A DNA stretch of 64,000 nucleotides from Chitinophaga agri (GCF_010093065.1 NZ_CP048113.1:2976001-3040000), one strand, 5' to 3'; positions 45,538 to 54,728 are shown, counted from the stretch's first letter. Translations and numbers: made by a program. The notes: a model not told the origin generated them from the sequence alone.

Positions 45538-45650
45538 TTCAGGTATGCTCAAGGTATGTTTGAGGTGGCTTTCTCCTACGTTTCTCCTACGTTTTAAGAC
45601 GTAAGAGAAACGTAGGAGAAAGCCACCTCAAACATACCTCAAAGCTCTCT
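45538..45650. repeat. Periodic palindrome B: 41-bp arms made of 11-bp units
   Basis: Arms 45552-45592 and 45599-45639 are reverse complements with one mismatch, around a TTTAAG loop. The left side is an in-phase 11-base array: TTCAGGTATGC (45538), TCAAGGTATGT (45549), TTGAGGTGGCT (45560), TTCTCCTACGT (45571), TTCTCCTACGT (45582). The first unit lies outside the palindrome. The unit TTTGAGGTGGC of this element and CTTGAAGTGAC of the element at 16145 differ only by transitions at three of 11 bases. Confidence 0.9.
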
Positions 45651-45974
45651 TCAGTTTCCTACCGTTACGGTACAATAATTAACACTGTATGAAATAAAAT
45701 AATGGAGAGAATAAAAGTGAGGGAAAATGTAAGTTGGGTCTGTTAATGGATGAAAGGCCTTCGAAATTACGCACCCTCTCTTTCCCAAAATAGATGCCAG
45801 AATGTAGGACAATCTACACACCTTATCCTCACAGTATCAGCTGAGTACGATATTACATAGCTATACTCACTACTTTCCCACTGCACAAACTGCTGCATCA
45901 GAAATTTGGCATGTGCAGCAGGTATTGCCGGCTATTACTGTTATTCCGGCCCGACTCAGCCGCCGCAATGACTA

Positions 45975-45982
45975 TACTTTTG
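45975..45982 (+). promoter_or_regulatory. Candidate -7 element for the gene at 46073
   Basis: TACTTTTG, exact match to TAnnTTTG, with no -33 TTTG at the right spacing. The predicted leader of about 85 bases contains a GCCGG/CCGGC hairpin. Confidence 0.4.
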
Positions 45983-46072
45983 CATAGATATGCCGGCCCT
46001 TCACCGGCTGACATACGAAACTGGTATGATTTTACGCGATAGTTATCAGAGTTCACTTTAAAATCAGACAGG

Positions 46073-46495
46073 ATGACAAACGCTACCAGGGATTTAGCTG
46101 TAATTGCAGGTGTGAGCGCCATTGCCGGCTCCCGGGCTACACTGGCTCCCGCATTGTTATTTCCGGAGAACAAGGTACTGTCTATGATGGCAGCAGGTGA
46201 GGCTTATGTAGATAAGCTGCCGGGTATAGGTGACCGGATCGAATCAGCGGGGTTAATAGGCAGAAGTATTTCAGGCGCATTTGCGGGTGCTGTAGTGAGT
46301 AAGCGTAAGCGCCGGAATATGTGGCTGGGTGCTTTAGTAGGAGCAGCTGCAGCCTGTGCTGGCGCCTATGTGACATACTATGCACGTAAAAAATTCGGGC
46401 AGATCACGGGCACACCAGATCCTATAGCAGGACTGGTGGAAGATGTGGCGATGATATGCCTCGGTAGTGTATTACTGGATGACGACCGGATATAG
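46073..46495 (+). CDS. Small membrane protein (DUF4126-like)
   Basis: 140 residues. Two or three hydrophobic Gly/Ala-rich segments (about 7-30, 65-76, 84-103) separated by basic loops (SKRKRRN, YARKKF). Overall pattern resembles DUF4126 membrane proteins, but I am not certain. No enzymatic motif. Own terminator follows. Confidence 0.65.
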   Translation: MTNATRDLAVIAGVSAIAGSRATLAPALLFPENKVLSMMAAGEAYVDKLPGIGDRIESAGLIGRSISGAFAGAVVSKRKRRNMWLGALVGAAAACAGAYVTYYARKKFGQITGTPDPIAGLVEDVAMICLGSVLLDDDRI

Positions 46496-46511
46496 ACTAT
46501 GTATAAACCTA

Positions 46512-46540
46512 GGGCCGTCCGCCTTCCGGCGAACGGCCTT
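46512..46540 (+). terminator. Terminator of the small membrane protein gene
   Basis: An 11-bp GC-rich stem with one mismatch (46513-46523 with 46528-46538), TTCC loop, then TTCTTG. Confidence 0.7.
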
Positions 46541-46570
46541 CTTGTATCTGGTAACATCCATTATAACAAT

Positions 46571-46643
46571 TTAACAACATCGCTATAATAACAAAGCTCC
46601 TGGCCAATGACCAGGAGCTTTGTTATTATAGCGATGTTGTTAA
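46571..46643. terminator. Bidirectional hairpin, 33-bp perfect arms
   Basis: Arms 46571-46603 and 46611-46643 are perfect reverse complements around a seven-base loop. The inner part (AAAGCTCCTGG) is GC-richer. It ends 3 bases before the fucosidase stop. It follows an ordinary terminator of the converging gene by 30 bases. Confidence 0.8.
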
Positions 46644-46646
46644 CAA

Positions 46647-48050
46647 CTATCTTCTTTCATCATATACACCGAATTCAGAGATAGCCGGCGCATCGCTGAA
46701 CTCGTCGAACAGGATACGTACCTTACCACCCCATACAGCGTCAAAGCGGTGGATCTTTACGCGTCCGCCACCTTCACCCTTGGCCAGTGGTTTCCATACA
46801 CCATTCTCGTTATATTCGAGACGGTATTTTTTGATATTGTTACCATCTTCCACGATAGTGATCATGTTGAAACGTTTGTCCTTATCAAAGATGATCTCAT
46901 ACCATGGTTGTTTCACCTCCGGGTTAGACTGCCAGCTGCTACCGAAACGATCATCATTACCAAAGTCCATGATGTTCATATCGTTACTCCAGCTCGAATT
47001 GCTGCGCTGGAATTTAGCGATGTTGGAAGAGATAATGGGTGCTTCAGCTGGTGTTAATGCAGGGAGCGGACCCGCATTCTTCCAGCGTTTGCCCACTTCT
47101 TCGAGTGCTTTCACCGCATTAGGATCGATCAGGCCATCGCGGTTAGGCGCTACATTCAGGATGAAGTTACACCATGCTTTGTTAAGCGGCACCAGGATGT
47201 CGTCTACCAGCTTAGCAGGATCTTTTACCGGTGTGGTAGGGAAATCTGTTTTCCAGAACCATGCACTGTTAATAGGCAGGCAGGATAATGCAGGCAGCCT
47301 GTTCGCATCTTTAGAGATGTGCTGACCAGCACCCTGCTCATAAGATTTGATATCTGTGTAAAATAAAGCCTCTGTTGGGTATTTAGCCGCATTGAGGTCC
47401 ATTACCAGACAGTTAGGCTGCAGGGTCTTAATGAGGCGGTAAACCTCCTCAAATGGGATTTCATCATAAGAGATCCTTGACCATGGAGCATCCCATCCAT
47501 CAATGATCAGTGCAGAGATCTCACCATAGTTGGTCAGCAATTCTGTCAACTGCTCTTTCACCATCTCAATATGCTTACGGGTGATGTCGCGTGGACGCAG
47601 TTTGTGGTGCGTATCCAGGATAGAGTAATACAACATTACTTTCAGGCCTTTCGCTCTGAATGCATTTACATACTCCTTTACCACATCTTTCTTGTATGGA
47701 CTGTTCATCACATTGTAATCAGTCGTTTTAGTATCCCAGATACAGAAACCGCTGTGATGTTTGGTGGTAAGACAGCCGTAGGTCATATTAGCTGCTTTCG
47801 CAGTTGCCGCCCATTGATTACAATCCAGTTTTTTTGGATTGAACAGGGAAGCTGGTGCATCCGGATCAGGCCAGTCCTGGTTGGCGAAGGTCGGGATGTT
47901 GAAATGGATAAACATACCAAAGCGCAGATCAACAAATTCCTGTTGCAGGGTTGCGAGTGGTTTGGCGGTTGGTTTTACCTGCGCCTTCAGCATAGCGGGC
48001 ATAGTTAACAGCATGCCCAATGCCAGACGCAAAAAGAATACATTCTTCAT
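46647..48050 (-). CDS. Exported alpha-L-fucosidase (GH29) with C-terminal discoidin-like domain
   Basis: 467 residues from the ATG at 48048-48050, giving a clear Sec signal (MKNVFFLRLALG...LKAQ). GH29 catalytic domain: RFGMFIHFNIPTF, TTKHHSGFCIWDT, DVVKEYVNAFRAKGLKVMLYYS, and the nucleophile candidate D184 in ALIIDGWDAPW. The acid/base residue is not fixed by sequence in this family. The C-terminal region (about 350-467) looks like a discoidin/F5-8 type C carbohydrate-binding domain (WYEIIFDKDKRFNMITIVED). Likely periplasmic removal of terminal fucose. No SusC/D pair is beside it. Confidence 0.88.
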   Translation of the reverse strand: MKNVFFLRLALGMLLTMPAMLKAQVKPTAKPLATLQQEFVDLRFGMFIHFNIPTFANQDWPDPDAPASLFNPKKLDCNQWAATAKAANMTYGCLTTKHHSGFCIWDTKTTDYNVMNSPYKKDVVKEYVNAFRAKGLKVMLYYSILDTHHKLRPRDITRKHIEMVKEQLTELLTNYGEISALIIDGWDAPWSRISYDEIPFEEVYRLIKTLQPNCLVMDLNAAKYPTEALFYTDIKSYEQGAGQHISKDANRLPALSCLPINSAWFWKTDFPTTPVKDPAKLVDDILVPLNKAWCNFILNVAPNRDGLIDPNAVKALEEVGKRWKNAGPLPALTPAEAPIISSNIAKFQRSNSSWSNDMNIMDFGNDDRFGSSWQSNPEVKQPWYEIIFDKDKRFNMITIVEDGNNIKKYRLEYNENGVWKPLAKGEGGGRVKIHRFDAVWGGKVRILFDEFSDAPAISEFGVYDERR

Positions 48051-48367
48051 GTGTGTGAATACGATTTTGGATTTTGAGACCGAGTTCGTGGATAAATTAA
48101 TTCTACAGCCACTAAAATAGGACAAACAAATTATGCTTTTCAGGTATGAGAAGACACTATAATGAATTGCGAAATTCCCATTAGAAAGCAGTGCCTATAC
48201 GTTAGGTCTCCTTCCGAAGCCTGTTTGTTGTCGTTTCCATGTTTGTTCATGTCTTTTAACAATTTAACTGGAGAATGATGAGTACGTAGCAAAAAGTGGC
48301 ATGGTGTTGGATTTATGCCGGGTACATAGGTTAATAGAAAGAGTCATTAAAAACAAACACAATTTAT
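48051..48367. other. 317-base divergent promoter region
   Basis: It separates the fucosidase gene (left) and the OmpA lipoprotein gene (right). I found no exact TAnnTTTG element at a sensible place for either and no gene or strong hairpin. Confidence 0.6.
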
Positions 48368-49225
48368 ATGAAATTTAGACCCATAATATTAGGTTTATCT
48401 CTTCCCATTTTTTTATTCTCCTGCGTGAGTTCAAAGAAATTTAAGGCATCAGAGGCGAAGTACGCCGACCTCTCATCGCAGTATGCAAGTCTCCAGAGCA
48501 AACTGGAAGACTGTCAGCGTACGCTCCGTGATACAGCTTCCGCATTTGAGCGTAGCAGAAATATAAATGAAGAAAGGGTTGAAGGACTCAAACAAAATAA
48601 CAGCACGCTCCTGAACCAGTTGAAAGATCTTTCTGTGATCAGTAATTCACAGGCGGAGAGTATCAAGAAGTCTCTCGATAATATAGGTGCGAAGGATGCT
48701 TATATCCAGGATCTTCAGTCAGCGATTGCACGTAAAGACTCCCTGAATATGGCACTGGTAATGAACCTGAAAGGTGCCATTGGTAACCTGGATGATAAAG
48801 ACATCAATATTAAGGTAGAAAAGGGTGTAGTATATATTGATATCTCCGATAAAATGCTGTTTGAAAGTGGTAGCTATGATGTCACTCCAAAGGCAAAAGA
48901 AGTACTCGGAAAAGTGGCGAAAGTACTGCTGAACCAACCTGATATTGAGTTTATGGTAGAAGGTCATACTGATACCAATCCTTACAAGAAAGGCGTACTG
49001 CTGGATAACTGGGATCTGAGTGTGAAAAGAGCTACTGCTGTGACCAGGGTATTGCAGAACGACTATAATATTCCTCCTTCCCATATCACTGCAGCAGGTA
49101 GAAGTGAATATCTGCCAATTGCCAGCAATGATACACCAGAAGGACGCGCGACTAACCGTCGTACCCGTATTGTGATATTACCTCAGCTTGACCAGTTCTT
49201 CAAACTGCTCGAGAAAAAAGGATAA
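48368..49225 (+). CDS. OmpA-family lipoprotein with coiled coil
   Basis: 285 residues. Lipoprotein signal with lipobox LFSC (Cys about 19). Residues about 25-125 form a coiled coil (YADLSSQYASLQSKLEDC, VEGLKQNNSTLLNQLKDL). OmpA domain about 150-275: KMLFESGSYDVTPKAKEVL, VEGHTDTNPYKK, NWDLSVKRATAVTRVL, and NRRTRIVILP with peptidoglycan-binding Asp and Arg. Anchors the outer membrane to peptidoglycan. Confidence 0.9.
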   Translation: MKFRPIILGLSLPIFLFSCVSSKKFKASEAKYADLSSQYASLQSKLEDCQRTLRDTASAFERSRNINEERVEGLKQNNSTLLNQLKDLSVISNSQAESIKKSLDNIGAKDAYIQDLQSAIARKDSLNMALVMNLKGAIGNLDDKDINIKVEKGVVYIDISDKMLFESGSYDVTPKAKEVLGKVAKVLLNQPDIEFMVEGHTDTNPYKKGVLLDNWDLSVKRATAVTRVLQNDYNIPPSHITAAGRSEYLPIASNDTPEGRATNRRTRIVILPQLDQFFKLLEKKG

Positions 49226-49245
49226 TCATCCATTTCATTATAGCA

Positions 49246-49281
49246 GAAAAGGGCGCCTCTCTTACCGGGGGCGCTTCTTTA
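49246..49281. terminator. Terminator between the OmpA lipoprotein and nitrilase genes
   Basis: An 11-bp stem including two G-U pairs (49247-49257 with 49267-49280 region), then CTTCTTTATTTTA on the plus side. It fills the gap between convergent stops. Confidence 0.65.
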
Positions 49282-49283
49282 TT

Positions 49284-50012
49284 TTACAGCATCACCGCCT
49301 GGGTTGTACGCGTATCTGTATCAAGAATAAGGATACCTTCACTGCTATCATCCAGTTGTTCTACGACAGCACCGGTACTGTCCCATACAGCCGACTTACC
49401 GGCACACTGAAATCCGTCGGACTCCCCTACCGCATTTGACAGCAGCACCATCATATCATATTCACATCCAATAGCCGATAACCGCTCTATGGCTTTGTCA
49501 ATCCCCCCTGTGGATTTAACGGAACTGGCGAGGTAGAACTGCGCGCCACATTTGTAAGCGTCCTCTACATGTTGTGGAACAGATAATTCATAGCAGATGG
49601 CCAATGCCACATCACCATCCTCTCCGAGGAGACTAATGGTGCTCTGACCACTTACAAAATAGGGGGCTTCATCGGCGTGCAGGTATTTCTTGGCATATAC
49701 ATGCCTGGGAGCCTGCGGCTGGAATAAGACCATACTGATAGTAACGCCGGCTGTCGTTCTCAGTGGTATACCAACACCGACCGTGACCTGGTGTTCGTCA
49801 CTGATGGACTGAAAAATATCCAGCCGCTCATCATGTAATTCGGTTGCAAGATCGTGGGCCAGGGTGGGTTCATAGCCTGTGATGGATAATTCGGGAAAAA
49901 TAATGGCATCTGCGCCGTGGGTAACTGCAAGATGGATGATCTTTTTATGATTTTCAATATTAGTCAGGATGTCCCCTTTTACCGCTCTTGCCTGTGCTAC
50001 GCAAAGTTTCAT
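49284..50012 (-). CDS. Carbon-nitrogen hydrolase (nitrilase superfamily amidase)
   Basis: 242 residues. The catalytic triad is visible: E41 (IIFPELSITGYEP), Lys at 108-109 (YAKKYLHADE) and C140 (ALAICYEL). Cytoplasmic hydrolase of amide or related C-N bonds; substrate not determinable. Confidence 0.92.
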   Translation of the reverse strand: MKLCVAQARAVKGDILTNIENHKKIIHLAVTHGADAIIFPELSITGYEPTLAHDLATELHDERLDIFQSISDEHQVTVGVGIPLRTTAGVTISMVLFQPQAPRHVYAKKYLHADEAPYFVSGQSTISLLGEDGDVALAICYELSVPQHVEDAYKCGAQFYLASSVKSTGGIDKAIERLSAIGCEYDMMVLLSNAVGESDGFQCAGKSAVWDSTGAVVEQLDDSSEGILILDTDTRTTQAVML

Positions 50013-50134
50013 AGTCTAGTAAGTTTTTAGATGGACGCCTAATTAGAATAAGACTAAACTAGTGAATTTAGGTAAAACCGGTCATAATTATTAACAGAAA
50101 TCGTTTAAATAATGCGAAATTTAGCGCGGAATGC

Positions 50135-51877
50135 ATGTTCAATATCCGTAAACAGAGGACGATGGAAGTACAACACCTTTTGGACACTAATGAAGCCAGA
50201 TTAAAGGCTGTTATTGAGGCGACTCCTGAATGTATAAAAATTGTAAGCCCTGACGGCCAGCTTCAGTTTATGAACAAGGCCGGCTTATGCATGATTGAAG
50301 CCACTGACGCTCAAAGCGTTGTAGGCGGGTGCGTATTCGATCTCATTGCACCGGAACACCGCGCCGCATGGATAGATAACCATAACAGGGTCTGCAATGG
50401 CGAAAGTCTGCACTGGGAGTTCGACATTATCGGACTAAATGGTACAAGACGCCATATGGAGACACATGCAGTCCCTATGTCCAACAGTGAGGGTACCCTT
50501 TCACAACTGGCCGTTACCCACGATATCAGCCTGAAAAAGGCATCTGACCGGGTACTAAAGCGGAATGCCATCATCCTGAAAGGACAGAAATATGCATTGG
50601 AACAGGCTGTCCACGGCAGGCCCATTAAAGATGTGCTGGACACGATCGTCAAAACAGTAGAAGAACAGTCTGAGTGCCAGTTATTTGCCTGTATCCTGCT
50701 ATTAGCGCCGGACGGCAAACACCTGCTCCATGGTGCCTCTCCCAGTTTGCCACAGCATTATAACGAAGCGGTGGACGGTGGAGAGATCGGGCCCTTCGCG
50801 GGTTCATGTGGTACCGCAGCATTTAAGGGAGAAGAGATTACCGTAGCTGATATTGAAAATGACCCACTCTGGGCCAACTACAAAGAGCTGGCATTATCTC
50901 ACGGACTACGTGCCTGCTGGTCAACCCCTATCCTTTCCTCACAAAATAAGCCACTGGCCACTTTCTCGCTGTATTTCAGGACTAAACAGACTCCTTCGCC
51001 CGATGACCGGGAGGCCGTAGAATTAATGGCCCGGACAGCTGGCATTGTGATAGAATGGTACAGGGAGATCTCTGAGCGTAAAGCCTTAATGGCCCAACTG
51101 GAAACACGCGTCAGTGAAAGGACCACTGAACTGAACAATGTGAATGCGGAACTACAGAGTTCCAATGACACGCTGGAGCAATTTGCACATGTGGCCAGTC
51201 ACGACCTGAAAGAACCTGTCCGGAAGATCAAGATATTCACCTCCCGGCTGCAGGAAGAAGTGGGCGACCAGCTCACAGACAGGGGAAAGACCTATCTGAA
51301 TAAGATCCTTTCTTCTGCCGAACGTATGTCTACCATGATAGAAGGCGTGCTGAATTATTCTGTACAGAACGGGGCAGAACAGCTAACTGAAAAGATCGAT
51401 CTGAATGTCACGATCACTGAGATCAGGAATGACCTGGAGGTGCTGATCCAGCAGAAGCATGCGGAGATCACCGTAGGCCAGCTGCCTGTCATTGAAGGCG
51501 ACCGTATACTTATCCATCAGCTGTTTTACAACCTGCTGAACAATTCACTGAAATTTACCAACGATACGACCTATCCGAAGATCGGCATTGAAGCGACGCC
51601 GGTTGTAAATGGTCATCAGGCGGCTTACAACATCACGATCACTGATAATGGGATCGGCTTTGATCAGAAACAGCGTGAGAAGATATTTGACACGTTCACC
51701 CGGCTGAATTCCAAGGATAAATATGATGGAACAGGGCTTGGACTGGCATTATGCAAGAAGATCGTTCAGCGGCATCATGGGATGATCAGCGCTTCGAGCG
51801 AGTATGGTAAGGGGGCGGCCTTCCAGGTGGTACTACCGGTGGTACAACCGGGCAGCGGCGGAGAACAACCGGTGTAA
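50135..51877 (+). CDS. PAS-GAF sensor histidine kinase
   Basis: 580 residues, soluble (no membrane segments). PAS domain about 17-130; GAF domain about 150-305 (PFAGSCGTAAF...CWSTPILSS); coiled-coil linker about 310-350; HisKA with H356 (VASHDLKEPVRK); HATPase with N box NLLNNSLKF, G1 DNGIGF and G2 GTGLGLAL. C-terminal end is proline-rich and lacks a receiver. It could start at the internal ATG (M10). No response regulator is adjacent. The ligand of the PAS domain (heme, flavin or none) cannot be told. Confidence 0.93.
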   Translation: MFNIRKQRTMEVQHLLDTNEARLKAVIEATPECIKIVSPDGQLQFMNKAGLCMIEATDAQSVVGGCVFDLIAPEHRAAWIDNHNRVCNGESLHWEFDIIGLNGTRRHMETHAVPMSNSEGTLSQLAVTHDISLKKASDRVLKRNAIILKGQKYALEQAVHGRPIKDVLDTIVKTVEEQSECQLFACILLLAPDGKHLLHGASPSLPQHYNEAVDGGEIGPFAGSCGTAAFKGEEITVADIENDPLWANYKELALSHGLRACWSTPILSSQNKPLATFSLYFRTKQTPSPDDREAVELMARTAGIVIEWYREISERKALMAQLETRVSERTTELNNVNAELQSSNDTLEQFAHVASHDLKEPVRKIKIFTSRLQEEVGDQLTDRGKTYLNKILSSAERMSTMIEGVLNYSVQNGAEQLTEKIDLNVTITEIRNDLEVLIQQKHAEITVGQLPVIEGDRILIHQLFYNLLNNSLKFTNDTTYPKIGIEATPVVNGHQAAYNITITDNGIGFDQKQREKIFDTFTRLNSKDKYDGTGLGLALCKKIVQRHHGMISASSEYGKGAAFQVVLPVVQPGSGGEQPV

Positions 51878-51900
51878 TGCTACCTGCACACATTCTATAC

Positions 51901-51934
51901 AAATAAAAAAGCGGTCCGCCAATGGCGGACCGCT
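51901..51934 (-). terminator. Terminator of the exbB-exbD unit
   Basis: An 11-bp perfect GC-rich stem (51910-51920 with 51924-51934), three-base loop, leftward tail TTTTTTATTT. Confidence 0.9.
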
Positions 51935-51954
51935 CGTATAATATAACCGGTTGA

Positions 51955-52365
51955 TTATCCTTTACTCTGCGGATTGGCAGTGGCCAATACCACTTTTGCA
52001 CCGATCTCACGGGCTACTTCCATCACTTTCACTACTTCTTCCACTGGTACAGATTTTTCTGCATTGATGACGATAGTAGGATCTACTGTCTCACGACCCA
52101 GTGCAGGAATCAGCATCTGTTTCAGACTTTCGAAAGGCACTTTATTGGTACCCACGAAAAACTCCCGTTTGTCATTTATGCTGACAACAACCGTCTGCTT
52201 AGACTTGGTATTGCTTTTAGCTTTGGGCAGCGTCAGTTTGATCACATTCGGATTGGCGAGTGTTGACACGATCAGGAAGAAAAGCAACAGAATGAACAGG
52301 ATATCATTCAGTGCTCCATTGTGCAGCTCCAGGTGCCGCTTATTTCTTCTACTGCGTAAGTTCAT
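51955..52365 (-). CDS. exbD: ExbD/TolR-family biopolymer transport protein
   Basis: 136 residues. One membrane helix (about 21-40) with the conserved Asp at its start (NGALNDILFILLLFFLIVSTL), then a periplasmic domain. Together with the adjacent ExbB/TolQ protein it forms a proton channel that energises TonB (or TolA) for outer-membrane transport, such as the SusC receptor in this window. ExbD versus TolR cannot be separated without genome context. Confidence 0.92.
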   Translation of the reverse strand: MNLRSRRNKRHLELHNGALNDILFILLLFFLIVSTLANPNVIKLTLPKAKSNTKSKQTVVVSINDKREFFVGTNKVPFESLKQMLIPALGRETVDPTIVINAEKSVPVEEVVKVMEVAREIGAKVVLATANPQSKG

Positions 52366-52392
52366 ATTTAAGAATTACAGATGATCAATGAT

Positions 52393-53115
52393 TTACTTTG
52401 TTGGTTCCTGCAAAATATCAATGAACTCTGATGAAGCGGCCTCCATTTTATTGATAACCTTGTCTATCTGTGCATTCAGGAAGCTGTAACCGATGAAGGC
52501 TACCAGACCAATGATCAGACCTGTAGCGGAAGTGATCATCTTTACATAAATACCACCAGCGATCGTACCGAGGGTGATATCGGAGGTGATGGAGATGTTA
52601 AAGAAGGTCTGGATCATACCAGCGATGGTACCCAGGAACCCGAACATCGGCGCAATACCTGCGATGATGGAGAGTATCACGAGGTTCTTTTCCATCTTAT
52701 AGATCTCCAGTTTACCTACATTCTCCATTGATTTTTCAATGTTCTCAATAGGTTTGCCGATACGCTGGATACCTTTATCGATCATTCTGGCGATAGGACT
52801 GTTGGTATTTTTGGACAAAGAACGGGCAGCAGAGATATTGCCATTAGAGATATGATCTCTGATCATTGGCATAAAGTTATCTTCCAGCTTACCTGCTTTG
52901 GAGATAGTAAGATACCTTTCCACGAAGGCAAAAATAGCGATCACTGAAAGTATTCCCAGGGGGATCATCAGGATACCACCTTTTACCAGGAGGTCAAGTA
53001 ATCTGATTTGCTGATCGGCTGTTGCCGCAGCGGCTGCAGTGGCTGCGCTGGCAACGGTGTCCGCCTTTGGCTGTAATAGAGGTTCCTGTAATAATGTAAC
53101 GAGTCCTAAGAGCAT
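52393..53115 (-). CDS. exbB: ExbB/TolQ/MotA-family proton channel protein
   Basis: 240 residues. An Ala-rich N-terminal stretch (about 17-36) precedes three membrane segments (about 49-67, 145-168 and 190-212). Typical segments: VERYLTISKAGKL and GFLGTIAGMIQTFFNI...GGIYVKMITSATGLIIG. It lies 27 bases upstream of exbD. Confidence 0.92.
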   Translation of the reverse strand: MLLGLVTLLQEPLLQPKADTVASAATAAAAATADQQIRLLDLLVKGGILMIPLGILSVIAIFAFVERYLTISKAGKLEDNFMPMIRDHISNGNISAARSLSKNTNSPIARMIDKGIQRIGKPIENIEKSMENVGKLEIYKMEKNLVILSIIAGIAPMFGFLGTIAGMIQTFFNISITSDITLGTIAGGIYVKMITSATGLIIGLVAFIGYSFLNAQIDKVINKMEAASSEFIDILQEPTK

Positions 53116-53134
53116 GAATAAATTTTTAACCTTG

Positions 53135-53142
53135 CAAAAGTA
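53135..53142 (-). promoter_or_regulatory. Candidate -7 element for exbB
   Basis: Minus-strand TACTTTTG, exact match to TAnnTTTG, 19 bases upstream of the start codon. No -33 TTTG at 19 bases. Confidence 0.45.
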
Positions 53143-53234
53143 TATATTTCAAGTGCAACAAGGCAGGAAGATACCAATAATATGGTAAACATTTAACGTA
53201 TGTTCAGCCAAAATATTGCGAATCAACCAACTAA

Positions 53235-54479
53235 TTAGCTCCGTTCTTCCCATACCTGGGCCAGATGCACAATCGTTTGCACCGCTTTTTCCATGTCCTG
53301 GATACTTACATACTCATTTTTACTGTGCAGCGCCATCTCTCCCGTGAAGATATTCGGGCAGGGCAATCCCATAAATGAGAGCCTGGAACCGTCCGTTCCT
53401 CCACGGATGATCAGTCGTAACGGCTCAACGCCTGCGCGGCGGATCGCTTCTTCTGCATTGGCGGTTACCTCGGGATGCAGGTCCAGCACTTCACGCATGT
53501 TACGGTATTGCTGTGTAACGGTCAGGGTCGCACTTGCCTGCGGATAGCGGGCCATCACCGTATTCATCGTATTCCGCAGGAAGTCAGCATGGTCTTCCAG
53601 CTTCGCCGTTACGAAATCGCGCAGGATAAAATCTATCTCCGCATGCTCCACAATACCGTGTATACGCACCGGGTGGATAAAACCCTGACGGTCTTCCGTA
53701 GTCTCGGGAGACAGGCTGTCTTTCGGCAGCGCATCTACTATCTCACTGGCTATTTTAATAGCACTGACAAGTTTATCTTTAGCAGTTCCCGGATGTACGC
53801 TCACGCCATCAATAGCGATCTTGGCACCATCCGCAGAGAAACTTTCATTTTCGAGTGAACCACGCTCGCCACCATCCAGTGTGTAGCCAAACTGTGCACC
53901 CAGGCGCTGTATATCCAGCTTTTCCACACCACGGCCTACTTCTTCATCCGGCGTGAACAGGATACGGATATCGCCGTGTTTCACCTCAGGATGCGTCATC
54001 AGGAACTGTGCTGCGTCCATGATCTCTGCTACACCTGCCTTATCATCTGCTCCCAGTAATGTGTTACCGCTGGCAGTAATGATGTCCTCTCCTTTCTTGG
54101 AGACCAGGTAAGGGTGTTCGGCAGCCCTGATCACGGTACCATCGTGCGGCAGACTTATATCGCCGCCGTCGTACTGGCGGTGAATGATAGGCTTTACGTC
54201 TTTCCCGCTGCAATCACTGGAAGTATCCATGTGAGAACAGAAGCAGATCACCGGCACCTGTTTAGTGGTGTTGCCGGGGATGGTCGCAAAGACATATCCA
54301 TGCTCGTCCATGATGGCATCCGTAATACCTATTTCATGTAATTCGCTGACTAACAACCGGCCAAGGTCCTTCTGCTTTTCAGTAGAAGGAAAAGACTTAC
54401 TCAGCGGGTCTGATTGTGTATCTATCTGCACGTAGCGCGTAAAACGCTCAGTTACCGTGTATTTATAATTGTTGAACAT
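53235..54479 (-). CDS. pepT: Peptidase T (tripeptide aminopeptidase)
   Basis: 414 residues from the ATG at 54477-54479, consistent with the family length; an in-frame extension to 54563 is not family-like. M20 metallopeptidase with two zinc ions: SHMDTSSD (His and Asp), LLGADDKAGVAEIM with the bridging Asp, FTPDEEVGRG with the catalytic Glu pair, GGERGSLENES, and HSKNEYVSIQDME. Cytoplasmic release of N-terminal residues from tripeptides. Confidence 0.94.
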   Translation of the reverse strand: MFNNYKYTVTERFTRYVQIDTQSDPLSKSFPSTEKQKDLGRLLVSELHEIGITDAIMDEHGYVFATIPGNTTKQVPVICFCSHMDTSSDCSGKDVKPIIHRQYDGGDISLPHDGTVIRAAEHPYLVSKKGEDIITASGNTLLGADDKAGVAEIMDAAQFLMTHPEVKHGDIRILFTPDEEVGRGVEKLDIQRLGAQFGYTLDGGERGSLENESFSADGAKIAIDGVSVHPGTAKDKLVSAIKIASEIVDALPKDSLSPETTEDRQGFIHPVRIHGIVEHAEIDFILRDFVTAKLEDHADFLRNTMNTVMARYPQASATLTVTQQYRNMREVLDLHPEVTANAEEAIRRAGVEPLRLIIRGGTDGSRLSFMGLPCPNIFTGEMALHSKNEYVSIQDMEKAVQTIVHLAQVWEERS

Positions 54480-54483
54480 ATTG

Positions 54484-54491
54484 CAAACGTA
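54484..54491 (-). promoter_or_regulatory. -7 element abutting the pepT start
   Basis: Minus-strand TACGTTTG, exact match to TAnnTTTG, ending 4 bases before the ATG. No -33 TTTG. Predicts a leaderless or nearly leaderless pepT mRNA. Confidence 0.5.
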
Positions 54492-54664
54492 AGGAATTTC
54501 GGATTCCGGGTAATAAGTACCCTGACGATTTCTCCCATCCACAGAAAAAATTACTGTTTGCATGGATTACATTCAACAAAACAGCACACATCTACTTTTA
54601 AAATCAATAATAAAGAACAAAACACCAAATAAAAATACTTTTATTACATTTTGTTCCATATTAT

Positions 54665-54672
54665 TAAGTTTG
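54665..54672 (+). promoter_or_regulatory. Candidate -7 element for the metE riboswitch transcript
   Basis: TAAGTTTG, exact match to TAnnTTTG, 56 bases before the riboswitch P1 stem. No -33 TTTG at 19 bases. Confidence 0.45.
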
Positions 54673-54728
54673 CACAGAAAATAAGAAGACACTTATATCA
54701 ACAGCGGAAACTTGACATCATTCAATAA

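Larger units (their letters stand above)
45333..46072. other. 740-base intergenic region
   Basis: No convincing gene. It holds the periodic palindrome at 45538-45650 and, near the right end, a -7 element (45975-45982) and a small GCCGG/CCGGC hairpin that would lie in the leader of the next gene. An antisense reading frame at 45898-46173 has no family resemblance and overlaps the start of the next gene. Confidence 0.7.

Noticed and set aside
45898..46173. Minus-strand frame in the 740-base gap
   Set aside because: It overlaps the start of the plus-strand membrane protein gene, starts within a hairpin region and has no recognisable sequence.
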